Positions 25,062 through 32,992 of a stretch of 50,796 nt of DNA are shown piece after piece. The stretch comes from an uncultured bacterium (lineage in GTDB: Bacteria > Planctomycetota > UBA1135 > GCA-002748355). The stretch spans positions 1 through 50,796 of the forward strand of contig CALLZN010000188.1 of NCBI GenBank assembly GCA_937858895.1, in the 5' to 3' direction. Within the stretch, counting starts at the first letter, position 1. Each line of letters begins with the position of its first letter. The notes under the pieces are model-generated. The model searched no databases, had not been told where the DNA came from, and saw only the letters and a program-made list of their open reading frames with translations. The position numbers were made by a program, and so were the translations under genes.

Positions 25062-25952
25062 CTACGGCGATCGAGGCGAGGCTTCGACGGCATCGAAGAT
25101 CGCCTCGAAGGTCGCCGGCTCGAGCTCCTCGGGACGGCGCCGCAACAAGTCTGCGTCGAGCCCTGCGGCCGCGAAGACTCCTTCGGCCTCTTCGTGACCT
25201 AGAATGCGCAGCCCTTGGCGCAACACCTTGCGCCGCGCACCGAAGAGCCCCTGCACGAAGCGCCCGAAGCGCCTCCGCCACTCGGCAGGCCGTCGCGCAA
25301 AGCCGTCCCGCAACTCGAGCACGACGAGCGAAGAAGCCACGCGCGGTCGCGGCCGGAAGACCTCGGGCGGCACACGCCGCACGAGGCGCGAGACGTAGGA
25401 GAGCTGCGCCTGCACCGACAAACTGCCGTAGGTGGCGCTGCCGGGCTTCGCTGCGAGTCGCTCGCCGAACTCCCATTGGGTGAGCACGACCGCCGCGCGC
25501 GGCGGTATGTCGGCCTGCAACATGGCGGCGACGAAGGGCCCGGCGCTCGAGTAGGGCAGGTTGCTCACGCAGACCCAGGCTGCATGCTTCGTCATCCCAC
25601 GCGCGAGCGCATCCACGAAGGGAGGCGACAAGGCGCCGTGCTCGAGCACATCGGCTTCGACCAAGTCGAAACTCCGGCTGACCGCAAAGCTCGCGCTCTC
25701 CTCGCGCAAGAAGCTCGCGAGGCGTTCATCGATCTCGAAGGCGAGGACAGCACCCTTCTGCACGAGCTCGCGGGTGAGAGCGCCTGGACCCGAACCCACC
25801 TCGACGATGAGCGGGTCGTCGGAGTAGTCGACTTCGCCCGCAATGGCCGCCGCCAAGGCCGGATCGATGAGAAAGTTCTGCCCGAGACTCTTGCGCGGCT
25901 TGAAGCCACGCGCATCGAGGCGGGCCCGCAGGTCTTGCCAGCGATCCCTCAT
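25062..25952 (-). CDS. rsmA: 16S rRNA dimethyladenosine transferase RsmA (KsgA)
   Basis: A 296-residue methyltransferase with the family landmarks KSLGQNFLIDPALA, the SAM-binding motif VEVGSGPGALTRELV, the acidic FEIDERLASFL, the catalytic NLPYSSAGPFVAAM, and the late RRKVLRQGL of the C-terminal helical domain. It dimethylates the two adjacent adenines in the 3' terminal hairpin of 16S rRNA. The ATG overlaps the stop of the preceding FGE-like gene (ATGA), so translation is coupled. It precedes dnaG by 31 bases. Confidence 0.94.
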   Translation of the reverse strand: MRDRWQDLRARLDARGFKPRKSLGQNFLIDPALAAAIAGEVDYSDDPLIVEVGSGPGALTRELVQKGAVLAFEIDERLASFLREESASFAVSRSFDLVEADVLEHGALSPPFVDALARGMTKHAAWVCVSNLPYSSAGPFVAAMLQADIPPRAAVVLTQWEFGERLAAKPGSATYGSLSVQAQLSYVSRLVRRVPPEVFRPRPRVASSLVVLELRDGFARRPAEWRRRFGRFVQGLFGARRKVLRQGLRILGHEEAEGVFAAAGLDADLLRRRPEELEPATFEAIFDAVEASPRSP

Positions 25953-27052
25953 CGCGCCGACACCGCGAGGACTTCGTAGGCGAGCTGCGCCCAGCCGCCG
26001 ATTGTCGTGGCCTCGAGTCCGAGTGACGCCGGGGCGAGGCGCCGCAAACGAAGGCGCGCGGCGCTGCGGAAGGCCTCGAGTTCGGTGCGCAAAAAACGCC
26101 GCAGCTCAGCGGCTTCGGCTTCGGTCGGGCTTCCCTCAGCCCGCTCGAGCCCGGCGAGGAAACAATTGGGATCGGTCGCCATGCGGAAGCCCAAGTCCCA
26201 ACGCCGCTCACCCGGCTGGCGATACGCGAGCCCGAGGCGCTCGGCCCAGCGCAGGCGACTCGCACCAGCCGGTAGGTACTCTCCGCAAGAAAAGCCGATG
26301 GTGCAGTAGTCGACGCGCCGCACCGAGGCCGCTGCGACCGCGATGTCGGCTGCCGCAATTTCAGCGATCCAAGGGCTCGCAGGGCCACATGGAAGCGGCA
26401 GGCCGACCGGCCAAACAGCGTCGAGAAGCGGAAAGGCCTCTGCACGATCCGCGACGTCGTCGGGCGGAGCTTCGCCGCGCCACGGGCCTTCGAGCCGCAC
26501 GACCGCGCCGGGCGTCATCGTCCACTCGGCGACGTTGCCGATGAGGTCGTAGCACGAGTCTTCGCGCCCGAGATTCCGACCCGACTCGAAGGTCCCGACC
26601 CGCGTGCGACGCCAGAGCCCGACGCGGCCGGTATTGGCTCGCAACTGGTCAAAGGCCGTATCGCCCCAAGGAAAGAGGTAGCCGGCGCGGCCCTCGACGG
26701 CCCCTCGCCATTCCGCGACGCTCGGCAGGCGCCCCCAAAACATCCTCGAGATGCGCTGGGCCTCAGCATGGCTGACCATGGCGGCCGGCAAGCCCGGCTC
26801 GGTGTCCCGCCGCTCGATCCCGAGCGCCTCGAAGGGCATGTCCTGCTCGCGGAACTCGAAGCGCGACAAGAAGAAGAGGCCGCCATCACCGCCACCGGGG
26901 CTGCTCCGGCTACGGAAGGGGGTCCAGTTGCGCAGCTGTGCCACGCGCGGATCGAGCGTGGCGCCCCCCTGGGACGGCAGCTCAGGAGCAGGCCCGCAGG
27001 ACCCCTGGAGCCAGAGTGCGGCGATCGCGACAGACAGCGCGAAGCGCTTCAC
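25949..27052 (-). CDS. FGE/SUMF1-domain lipoprotein-like protein
   Basis: A 367-residue protein with an export signal (start KRFALSVAIAALWLQGSCG; Cys19 is a near-lipobox). A formylglycine-generating-enzyme-like domain follows: MVSHAEAQRISRMFWGRLPSVAEWRGAVEG then LFPWGD and the signature CYDLIGNVAEWTM. The later DLGFRMA is the usual GFR strand. The catalytic cysteine pair of true FGE is not evident, so it is more likely a structural or ligand-binding FGE homologue. The start is taken as GTG 27052; TTG 27070 is possible. It follows the OmpA lipoprotein by about 26 bases and overlaps rsmA by four. Confidence 0.75.
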   Translation of the reverse strand: MKRFALSVAIAALWLQGSCGPAPELPSQGGATLDPRVAQLRNWTPFRSRSSPGGGDGGLFFLSRFEFREQDMPFEALGIERRDTEPGLPAAMVSHAEAQRISRMFWGRLPSVAEWRGAVEGRAGYLFPWGDTAFDQLRANTGRVGLWRRTRVGTFESGRNLGREDSCYDLIGNVAEWTMTPGAVVRLEGPWRGEAPPDDVADRAEAFPLLDAVWPVGLPLPCGPASPWIAEIAAADIAVAAASVRRVDYCTIGFSCGEYLPAGASRLRWAERLGLAYRQPGERRWDLGFRMATDPNCFLAGLERAEGSPTEAEAAELRRFLRTELEAFRSAARLRLRRLAPASLGLEATTIGGWAQLAYEVLAVSAR

Positions 27053-27078
27053 TCCGCGCTTGCAGAGCAAGGGTGCGG

Positions 27079-27747
27079 TCAATCGCGGACGAAGAAGAGC
27101 TCGACCCGACGGTTCTTGGCCTTCTCGGTCGGGATCTGCGACTCGGGCCGCGTCGCCCCCAAGCCCCGCACCTGCAGCTTGTTCATGTCGAAGCCGTTGC
27201 TCTTGAGCTCGGCGGCCACGGCGAGGGAGCGAGCCACCGACAGATGCAGGTTGGACTCCCAGGAACTGCGGCGGATCGGATCCGAGTCCGTGTGCCCATC
27301 GATGCGGAGCGCGCGGCCGTCGCTCTGGAGAAGCGCCACGAGCTTGCGCACGGTCTCCTTGCCCTGCGGTGACAGCGTCGCTTGTCCCGAAGCGAAGAGG
27401 ACGGCGTCGTCGATGCGCAGGCCGACGCCTTCTTGCGTGGTGATCGCGCTGACGCCCGGGATGTTGATACCACCGCCCGCCTTCTCGAGCTCGGCGATGA
27501 GGCGCGCGAGCTTGGCCTTTTGTTCGCGCAGCGCATCGGCGTCCTGGGCGGTGCGCTTGAAGTTGGCGTTCTCGGCCGCGAGCTGGGCGTTCTCGGACTC
27601 GAACTTCTCGAGATACTGCGTCAGTTGGTCGAGGCTCGCGCTGAGACCCTTGATCTTGTTCGCTTGGCCGAGGTAGGCCTGGCGGCTCACGCACGAGGGC
27701 AGGGCGAGGGCGGAGAGAGCGAGGACGATGAAGAATCGTGAGCGCAT
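27079..27747 (-). CDS. OmpA/MotB-family peptidoglycan-binding lipoprotein
   Basis: A 222-residue outer-membrane lipoprotein. The signal peptide ends LALPSC with Cys19 as lipidation site. A coiled coil follows (residues about 25-95, LGQANKIKGLSASLDQLTQY). The C-terminal OmpA domain has VLFASGQATLSPQGKETV, RIDGHTDSDPIRRS and NRRVELFFVRD. It should anchor the outer membrane to peptidoglycan, like Pal, in the envelope of a didermic cell. Start ATG 27747 is chosen because it gives the signal peptide; the upstream in-frame extension is not one. It is downstream of a large hairpin (27833-27883). Confidence 0.9.
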   Translation of the reverse strand: MRSRFFIVLALSALALPSCVSRQAYLGQANKIKGLSASLDQLTQYLEKFESENAQLAAENANFKRTAQDADALREQKAKLARLIAELEKAGGGINIPGVSAITTQEGVGLRIDDAVLFASGQATLSPQGKETVRKLVALLQSDGRALRIDGHTDSDPIRRSSWESNLHLSVARSLAVAAELKSNGFDMNKLQVRGLGATRPESQIPTEKAKNRRVELFFVRD

Positions 27748-27765
27748 GCGAGGAGGCCGTGGACC

Positions 27766-27777
27766 GCGAAAAATCGC
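27766..27777 (-). promoter_or_regulatory. Small hairpin before the OmpA-lipoprotein start
   Basis: On the minus strand GCGA-TTTT-TCGC forms a 4-bp stem with a T4 loop, ending 18 bases before the ATG at 27747. Short, so chance is possible; recorded because similar leader hairpins recur in this window. Confidence 0.25.
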
Positions 27778-27832
27778 ATTCTGCCCAGTCGCGGCGGCCT
27801 TCGCCACTTCGCCACGGTCGAATCCATGCGAA

Positions 27833-27883
27833 CGCGCCCCGACGTCGTTCTGCAAAGAGCTGCAGAAGCGACCCCGGGGCGCG
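27833..27883. repeat. Long 20-bp imperfect inverted repeat (hairpin) upstream of the OmpA-lipoprotein gene
   Basis: CGCGCCCCG (27833-27841) pairs with CGGGGCGCG (27875-27883), 9 bp. After a 2x2 internal loop GTCG (27844-27847) pairs with CGAC (27869-27872), and after a one-base bulge TTCTGCA (27848-27854) pairs with TGCAGAA (27861-27867) around a 6-base loop. That gives 20 pairs in 51 bases. It lies 37 bases after the HTH-membrane gene and 85 bases before the lipoprotein start. There is no T-run on either side, so it is not a classical terminator. It may be an RNA-processing, stability or regulatory element. Confidence 0.75.
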
Positions 27884-27920
27884 TGCGAGATGCTCGAGAG
27901 CGTGAGAGAGACGAGTTCGC

Positions 27921-28475
27921 CTACTTCACTTCGAACATATTGGCGAGCCAGGCGGTCATGCCGGTGCTCGTGCCTTGCGTGATCGAGTAGGCGAAGAAGA
28001 GGGTGTAGATCAGGATCGCTGCGGTCGCGATCACCAGGACCTTGTCGAGGGTCGACTCCTCGGTCGACTCATCCTGCCGCATCGCCGCCGCGCGGCCCTT
28101 GCTGCGAACCGGGACTGGAGCAACGGCAGCGACCTTAGCCGCGCGACCGGCGCCGCGACGCGGGGTCTCCTCGACTTCGAGCTCTTCGGGAGCGATGTCG
28201 AGTGTGTCTTCTTCTTCGAGGAGCGAGTCCTCTTCGAGTACCGCGGTCGCCATCCCCGTCTCATCCCCGAGGTCCTCATCCGCAAAGACGAGATCTTCGA
28301 TCAACTCGTCGTGTCGGTTTCGGAGGCTGTCCAGGTCGCTGCGACGAAGACGGACCTTACCGCTCGCGTCGCGCACGGCTTGGATCTGATCTTCGGAAAC
28401 GAGCCGCTTGAGCTCCGCCTCACTCATTCGCAGCGACTTCAGCGCCTCTTCGAAAGGAACGTATTCTTCGGCCAC
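27921..28475 (-). CDS. Membrane-tethered helix-turn-helix protein
   Basis: A 184-residue protein. Residues about 1-55 form an excisionase/MerR-like HTH (YVPFEEALKSLRMSEAELKR, then VRLRRSDLDSLRNRH). An acidic linker rich in Glu and Asp (about 58-105) and a short basic patch (RSKGRAAAMR) follow. A single C-terminal membrane helix at about 147-165 (VLVIATAAILIYTLFFAYS) leaves a short tail. This fits a tail-anchored regulator or DNA-binding membrane organiser. Start GTG 28475 has GGAGG nine bases upstream. A 10-bp direct repeat lies in its leader (28508-28533). It precedes the OmpA and FGE lipoprotein genes. Confidence 0.72.
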   Translation of the reverse strand: MAEEYVPFEEALKSLRMSEAELKRLVSEDQIQAVRDASGKVRLRRSDLDSLRNRHDELIEDLVFADEDLGDETGMATAVLEEDSLLEEEDTLDIAPEELEVEETPRRGAGRAAKVAAVAPVPVRSKGRAAAMRQDESTEESTLDKVLVIATAAILIYTLFFAYSITQGTSTGMTAWLANMFEVK

Positions 28476-28507
28476 GGGGTTGAACCTCCGGTATTGCTCG
28501 GCGTGTT

Positions 28508-28533
28508 GCTCGATCAGACGATCGCTCGATCAG
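28508..28533 (-). repeat. Direct repeat in the leader of the HTH gene (possible operator)
   Basis: GCTCGATCAG occurs at 28508-28517 and 28524-28533, identical, with a 16-bp period (CTGATCGAGC on the coding strand). A further partial inverse copy, CGAGCA, lies at 28535-28540. The elements are 33-65 bases upstream of the GTG start, downstream of a candidate promoter. Autoregulatory binding by the HTH protein is inference. Confidence 0.4.
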
Positions 28534-28593
28534 GCGAGCAGGGTCAGTAAAGTCCGAGTCCGAAAGGACGCGGATGGGGCGAAACGACGCCGA

Positions 28594-28599
28594 AGTATA
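28594..28599 (-). promoter_or_regulatory. Candidate -10 element for the HTH-membrane gene
   Basis: On the minus strand TATACT (28599-28594) stands out in GC-rich DNA about 120 bases before the GTG at 28475. No good -35 is visible 16-18 bases upstream. Evidence is weak. Confidence 0.3.
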
Positions 28600-28744
28600 G
28601 CCAGCGATTTTGTCCGGAGTCGCCAGGGCTTCGAGAATTCGCGACGGTCAGTTTTCGACCCTCGGACCCGGCAAGGCGCTAGCCCGGACCAGGAGGTGAA
28701 GCGCCGTTCCCAGCCGGACTTGGCCGCAGCCCCGTTGGCCGGAG

Positions 28745-29308
28745 TCACTTCTTTTCGGCTTCAGCGCTCGCTTCGGGCTTGGCGCCGAGGCCAGGTCCGG
28801 TCGCTGCCGGGTCGCCGCCGCGCGCCTTTTCGAACTTGCGCGTGAGCTCGGCGTAGCTGAACTCCGAGTTGTCGTTGTAGCCCTCGAGCTCGAGGTCGAG
28901 GTCGATGCGGCGGGCGCCGATCAAGGCCACGCGCCGGCTGCCGGAGCTGCCTCCGCGCGCCTCGTAGACCGCGAGCTGACGCTTCTTCGTGTCGACGAGG
29001 TAGAGGACCTGCGTGCCGATGCCGTAGCTGCCGGTGACCGCCAAGAAGCCATCGGAGCTCGCCGACCCGGTCGACCCGCTCTCGAAGACCAGAGTCTCGT
29101 CACCTCCGAGACCGGTCGCGCCAGTACCGCGCTTCGTCGTGCGGCCTTGCGGCAACGCGAGCGCCGCCGTGGGCGTCGTGCTCGCGAGGATGGGCGCCGC
29201 TTCGAGCTCGCCAGGCGACCGTTCGGCCGACAGCCGACCGGCGAGGAAGATGCTCGTGGCGAGCGACGCGACGAGCAGAAGGTTCTTTGCGTGTTGCAGG
29301 TGTGACAT
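28745..29308 (-). CDS. Small exported protein of unknown function
   Basis: A 187-residue protein beginning MSHLQHAKNLLLVASLATSI, an uncleaved anchor or signal peptide. A Thr/Gly/Ser-rich linker leads to a compact core of about 80 residues: YGIGTQVLYLVDTKKRQLAV, then RRVALIGARRIDLDLELEGY and YNDNS. The pattern of VDTKKRQLAVY...ARRIDLDLEL..YND recurs, from memory, in small planctomycete secreted proteins, but no function is known. The C-terminus is Ala/Glu/Lys-rich. Start ATG 29308 has GAGGAA eight bases upstream. It is divergent from dnaJ. The 269 bases after it (28476-28744) hold the HTH gene leader. Confidence 0.62.
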   Translation of the reverse strand: MSHLQHAKNLLLVASLATSIFLAGRLSAERSPGELEAAPILASTTPTAALALPQGRTTKRGTGATGLGGDETLVFESGSTGSASSDGFLAVTGSYGIGTQVLYLVDTKKRQLAVYEARGGSSGSRRVALIGARRIDLDLELEGYNDNSEFSYAELTRKFEKARGGDPAATGPGLGAKPEASAEAEKK

Positions 29309-29425
29309 CGATGTTCCTCGAATGCAGTCGGGGCAGCGGGCGCTTAATCTAGCCGAGGCTTGGCCACGATGGCGCTGACGAAACGGCGCGACTGCGGTGG
29401 GGAGACCAGCACGGGGAGACAATAG

Positions 29426-30430
29426 GTGAAGATCCCGAACTACTACGAGACGCTCGGCGTCACGCGCGACGCCGATGCCAAGGCCATCAAGAAGGCGTAT
29501 CGCAAGCTCGCGCTCGAATGGCACCCCGACCGGCACAAGGGCGCCGACAAAGAAGCGGCGGAAACGCGCTTCAAGGAGATCAGCGAGGCCTACGAGGTGC
29601 TCAGCGACGCCGAGAAGCGCGAGCTCTACGACCGCTACGGGGAGAACTGGAAGCACGGGGCGGACTTCACCCCGCCGCAAGGGGCCGAGACCATGGGACG
29701 CGATGAGTTCGAGCGCGCCTTCGGCAGCGGCGGCGGCTTCTCGGACTTCTTCACGAGCATGTTCGGCTCGCGCTTCCAGCGCGACTTCGCGGGCCGCAAG
29801 CACGAGCGACACCGCCAGCATGGCGCCGATGTCCGTGCCGAGCTGCACCTACCGATTTCGGCTGCGCTTGCCGGCGGCAGCAGCAGCTTCGAGATACCGG
29901 TGCGCGCGCCGTGCGCGACTTGCGGCGCCGTCGGCTTCGTCGACTCCCATGTTTGCCCGACCTGCGCCGGCGTCGGTAGCACGAGGCGCGTGCGCCACGT
30001 CGACCTCCGCATCCCGGCCGACATCCGCGACGGCCAGACGCTGCGCCTGCGCGGCCTCGGCGAGGCCGGGTCCCTCGGTGGCGAAGCGGGCTCCCTGCTC
30101 CTGACCCTGCGCCTCGATGACGATGCGAACTATCGGCGCGAGGGCTCCGACCTCGAGGCGGATGTCGATGTCGCACCGTGGGATGCCTTCGTCGGCGCGC
30201 GCGTCGACGTGCGCACGGCCCGCGGTACGGTCAGCCTCACGATTCCAAAACGAACTGCGGCTGGCACGCGCTTGCGCCTGCGTGGCCAGGGACTCGCGGA
30301 CGGCTCAGGCGGACACGGCGACTTCTTCGCGAAGGTCCGCTTTGCGCTCCCGACCAACCTGAGCGCCGCCCAAGTCAGCCTCCTCGAAGAGCTCGCCGCC
30401 GTCTCCAAGCGAGAGCGAGGTTCCGCGTGA
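29426..30430 (+). CDS. DnaJ-family co-chaperone (CbpA-like, with a half zinc finger)
   Basis: A 334-residue protein. The J-domain (residues 1-70) starts [20 protein letters not shown] and has the essential WHPDRHKG. A Gly/Phe region ([17 protein letters not shown]) follows, then a C-terminal substrate-binding region with a zinc insert holding only two motifs, CATCGAVG and CPTCAGVG, instead of the four of Dna[20 protein letters not shown] and LRLRGQGL match the CbpA/DnaJ C-terminal domains. It should stimulate DnaK. The start is GTG 29426 with GGGGAG upstream. It is coupled by GTGA overlap to a CbpM-like gene. Confidence 0.88.
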   Translation: MKIPNYYETLGVTRDADAKAIKKAYRKLALEWHPDRHKGADKEAAETRFKEISEAYEVLSDAEKRELYDRYGENWKHGADFTPPQGAETMGRDEFERAFGSGGGFSDFFTSMFGSRFQRDFAGRKHERHRQHGADVRAELHLPISAALAGGSSSFEIPVRAPCATCGAVGFVDSHVCPTCAGVGSTRRVRHVDLRIPADIRDGQTLRLRGLGEAGSLGGEAGSLLLTLRLDDDANYRREGSDLEADVDVAPWDAFVGARVDVRTARGTVSLTIPKRTAAGTRLRLRGQGLADGSGGHGDFFAKVRFALPTNLSAAQVSLLEELAAVSKRERGSA

Positions 30431-30669
30431 GGGCCTCCATTCGCATCGAGGGCGAGGTCTACGTGAGCATCGAGGAGGCGGCGCGCTGCTACGCGATCAC
30501 CGTCGAGGAGCTCATCGAAGTCCACGAACTCGGCCTCCTCGGCCCGTCGCGGGTACACGAAACAACGACTCTCCTACGCATCGAAGTCCTCGACCGCGTC
30601 GCCCGCCTGCGCCGCCTGACCCGCGACTTCGGACTCGACCTGACCGCCGCGGTCCTGCTGCTCGACTGA
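30427..30669 (+). CDS. cbpM: CbpM-like chaperone modulator
   Basis: An 80-residue protein, [20 protein letters not shown] then [17 protein letters not shown], and [21 protein letters not shown]. This is the MerR-like fold of CbpM, which binds the J-domain of CbpA and blocks its work with DnaK. The GTG at 30427 overlaps the dnaJ stop (GTGA), so expression is coupled, as in cbpAM operons. It is slightly shorter than the usual 100 or so residues. It ends five bases from the convergent CNNM gene. Confidence 0.78.
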   Translation: MRASIRIEGEVYVSIEEAARCYAITVEELIEVHELGLLGPSRVHETTTLLRIEVLDRVARLRRLTRDFGLDLTAAVLLLD

Positions 30670-30674
30670 GGAGT

Positions 30675-31628
30675 TCAGCTCGCGAGCAGACCTGCGACGA
30701 CGTCCGCTGCGAACACGAAGCCGGTTGTCACACCTGCCTCGTCGGTCACGACGGCGACGCGGCTCGACTCTCGTTCGAGCACCTCGATGGCGTCTTCGAG
30801 CGCCGCGTCATCGCGCAGGCGCATGAGTGGGCGCGACGCCTCGCTCAAGGCGCGCAAGCGTGGGCTGGCCGTGAAGGCATCGAGGAAGTAAACATAATTT
30901 CGGAACTCACCATCCGCGTCGCGCAGCGGATAGCGCGAATGGCGTGACTCGTGGAGAGCCCGACGCAGGTCGTCGAGCGTTGCGTTGTGATCGAGCCAAC
31001 ACACCGACTCTAGTGGCACGAGCACGTCGCGTGCTGGCGTTTTTTGTTTGGAGCCGATGCCGAGCGCGGCTTCGCGCACAGTGTCGACCTGGCGGCCGGC
31101 CGAGCTGAAGAGTCGTTCGAGCGCGAACTCGTCGTGCCGCGACGCTGCGTTGCCCCGCCCGCTCGCCATGCGATTCGCAAGTCGAGCCACCGGCAAGACC
31201 AAGAGCCACAGCGGCGCGAGCACGATGCGCGACAGCCTCAGGAAGGGCGTCACGCCATACGCCCACGACTCGGCGTGTTGACGGAAGAGCTGCTTGGGCA
31301 GCGCTTCACCCAAAATGAAGAGCAAGGGCGTCAAGACGGCCGTCGTCACGAGCGTCGAAAAGCGCGCGTCGACCACGAAGTCGGCGACGATGCGCTCGGC
31401 GAGGATGGTCGCCGCCTCGTTGGCGATGTTGTTGCCGAGCAACAAGACACAGAGCAAGGCCTCGTGGCTCGCGACGAGCCGCGCGAGGGAGCGAGCGGCG
31501 TGGTCACTCGCCGACTCGGCGCGCAGCTCGAGCCTTAGACGATTGACGGCGTAGATGCCGGTTTCGCTGCCCGAATAGAGCGCCGACAACACAACGGAGC
31601 AACCAAAGAAAATGAGGACCCAGGTCAT
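30675..31628 (-). CDS. CNNM/DUF21 membrane protein with CBS-like tail, no CorC domain
   Basis: A 317-residue protein. The DUF21/CNNM transmembrane domain has the signature LSALYSGSETGIYAVNRLRL, NNIANEAATILAERI and FILGEALPKQLFRQ. A degenerate CBS pair follows (DVLVPLESVCWL, NYVYFLDAFTASPRL, SRVAVVTDEAGVTTGFV). It ends there, so the usual C-terminal CorC/HlyC transporter-associated domain is absent. CNNM proteins are Mg/Co efflux or Na-Mg exchangers. It is the last gene of the minus-strand cluster, and its ATG overlaps the stop of the full-length paralogue upstream (ATGA). The two may form a heterodimer. Confidence 0.8.
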   Translation of the reverse strand: MTWVLIFFGCSVVLSALYSGSETGIYAVNRLRLELRAESASDHAARSLARLVASHEALLCVLLLGNNIANEAATILAERIVADFVVDARFSTLVTTAVLTPLLFILGEALPKQLFRQHAESWAYGVTPFLRLSRIVLAPLWLLVLPVARLANRMASGRGNAASRHDEFALERLFSSAGRQVDTVREAALGIGSKQKTPARDVLVPLESVCWLDHNATLDDLRRALHESRHSRYPLRDADGEFRNYVYFLDAFTASPRLRALSEASRPLMRLRDDAALEDAIEVLERESSRVAVVTDEAGVTTGFVFAADVVAGLLAS

Positions 31629-32992
31629 GGCGTCGTGCCACCTCCCGCTTCCTTTCCTTGGGTATCGACATCGGAGCCTTGGTCGGCGCCACCGCCACCG
31701 TTCGCCCCTGACATCGTCGTGTCGGGCCCACGAGCCTCTGGACCTGGTCCGCCCTTCGTGACGTCGCGGAAGTGAACGAGGACCTTGTGCACGCGACCAC
31801 GACTGACGCCCAAGACCTCGAGCTCGAAGCCTGCGACCTCGACCTTTTCACCGCGGCGAGGGATGCGGTCGAGCTGCTCGACGAGCAAGCCGCCGATCGT
31901 TCGGTTGCGTGCGATCGGCAGGTTGACGCTGAAGAGGTCCTCGAACTCGTGCACGCCCATGCCACCCGGCACTTCCCAACCGCGATGTGGCCGGAAGCGC
32001 ACGGGCCACTCCGTCTCCTCGTGCTCGGCACGGACGAAGCCGAGCGCGATGTTCTCGGTCACGTCTTCACGACCGACGATGCCGGCCTCGTTCCCGTACT
32101 CATCGACGACGCAAAAGCGATCCGCCGTCGTCGACTGAAACTGGGCCAAGAGGTGCGGCAAGCGCGCGAGCTCAGGGATGACCGGGAGCTCGCGCACGTG
32201 TTCACCGAGTTCGTCGCTGCCATCGGCGACCAAGAGGTCGCGCACGTCGATGTAACCCACCAACTCACCGGCGCCGCGCTCGACGAGGAGCCACCGCCAG
32301 CGATTCTTCAGCACGATCTCCTGCGCTTCCTCGACGCGCAGGTCGCGCTGGAAGATCTCGACATCGACGAAGGGCACCATGACTTCCCGCACCTGCAAGC
32401 CGGAGAGCCCCACGAGCTCGCCGACGACGTTGGCGCTGCGCTGCCCGAGCCCAAAGCGCTCGGGTGATCGCTTCACCATCTCCTCGAGTTCGTCGTGGCT
32501 CAGGGCCTTGTCGATCCGGGGTCCGGTAGAAATGCGGCTCGACATGAAGTCGAGTACGAAGCCGAGCGGCACACGGATCGGCGTGAGAACGCGCGTCCAG
32601 AGCGCGAGGATCGGCGACACGGTCGACGCGAATGGACCCGCGATGCCGAGCGCGAGCGACTTGGGCAAGATCTCGGCCAAGAAGACCAAGGCGACGAGCG
32701 CCGAAACCGTGATCGCGGTCGCGCCGTAGCCGCCGGCCTGCCGCGCCCAGTAGCCAGCGAGCGCGAAGTAGAGCGTGTTCGTCGCGAGGTTCGAGAGCAG
32801 GATCGTGACGAGGATCGTGCGCGGGTGCTCGACGCAGTAGCGCAGGGCGTCACCGAAGACGCCGCGCTTTTGCATGCGCTTCTCGGCCTCCACGGCCTCG
32901 AGGCTGAAGAGCGCCGTCTCGCTCGCCGAGAAGAACGCCGACACGAAGAGGAGCGCCCCCATGCCCAGCGGCACGACAGGAGAAATGCTCAC
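31625..32992 (-). CDS. CNNM/CorC (HlyC)-type transporter, full length
   Basis: A 455-residue protein. The DUF21 domain has SAFFSASETALFSLEAVEAE and AEILPKSLALG. A CBS pair has VREVMVPFVDVEIFQ, RWLLVERGAGELVGYID, RFCVVDEYGNEAGIV and GREDVTENI. The C-terminal CorC_HlyC domain has RTIGGLLVEQLDRIPRRGE and FELEVLGVSRGRVHKVLVHF. A Gly/Thr-rich low-complexity tail follows. The GTG at 32992 overlaps the histidine-kinase stop (GTGA) and has GGGAG at ribosome-binding distance, so I prefer it to an upstream in-frame start at 33010. It is likely a divalent cation efflux or exchange protein. Confidence 0.87.
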   Translation of the reverse strand: MSISPVVPLGMGALLFVSAFFSASETALFSLEAVEAEKRMQKRGVFGDALRYCVEHPRTILVTILLSNLATNTLYFALAGYWARQAGGYGATAITVSALVALVFLAEILPKSLALGIAGPFASTVSPILALWTRVLTPIRVPLGFVLDFMSSRISTGPRIDKALSHDELEEMVKRSPERFGLGQRSANVVGELVGLSGLQVREVMVPFVDVEIFQRDLRVEEAQEIVLKNRWRWLLVERGAGELVGYIDVRDLLVADGSDELGEHVRELPVIPELARLPHLLAQFQSTTADRFCVVDEYGNEAGIVGREDVTENIALGFVRAEHEETEWPVRFRPHRGWEVPGGMGVHEFEDLFSVNLPIARNRTIGGLLVEQLDRIPRRGEKVEVAGFELEVLGVSRGRVHKVLVHFRDVTKGGPGPEARGPDTTMSGANGGGGADQGSDVDTQGKEAGGGTTP

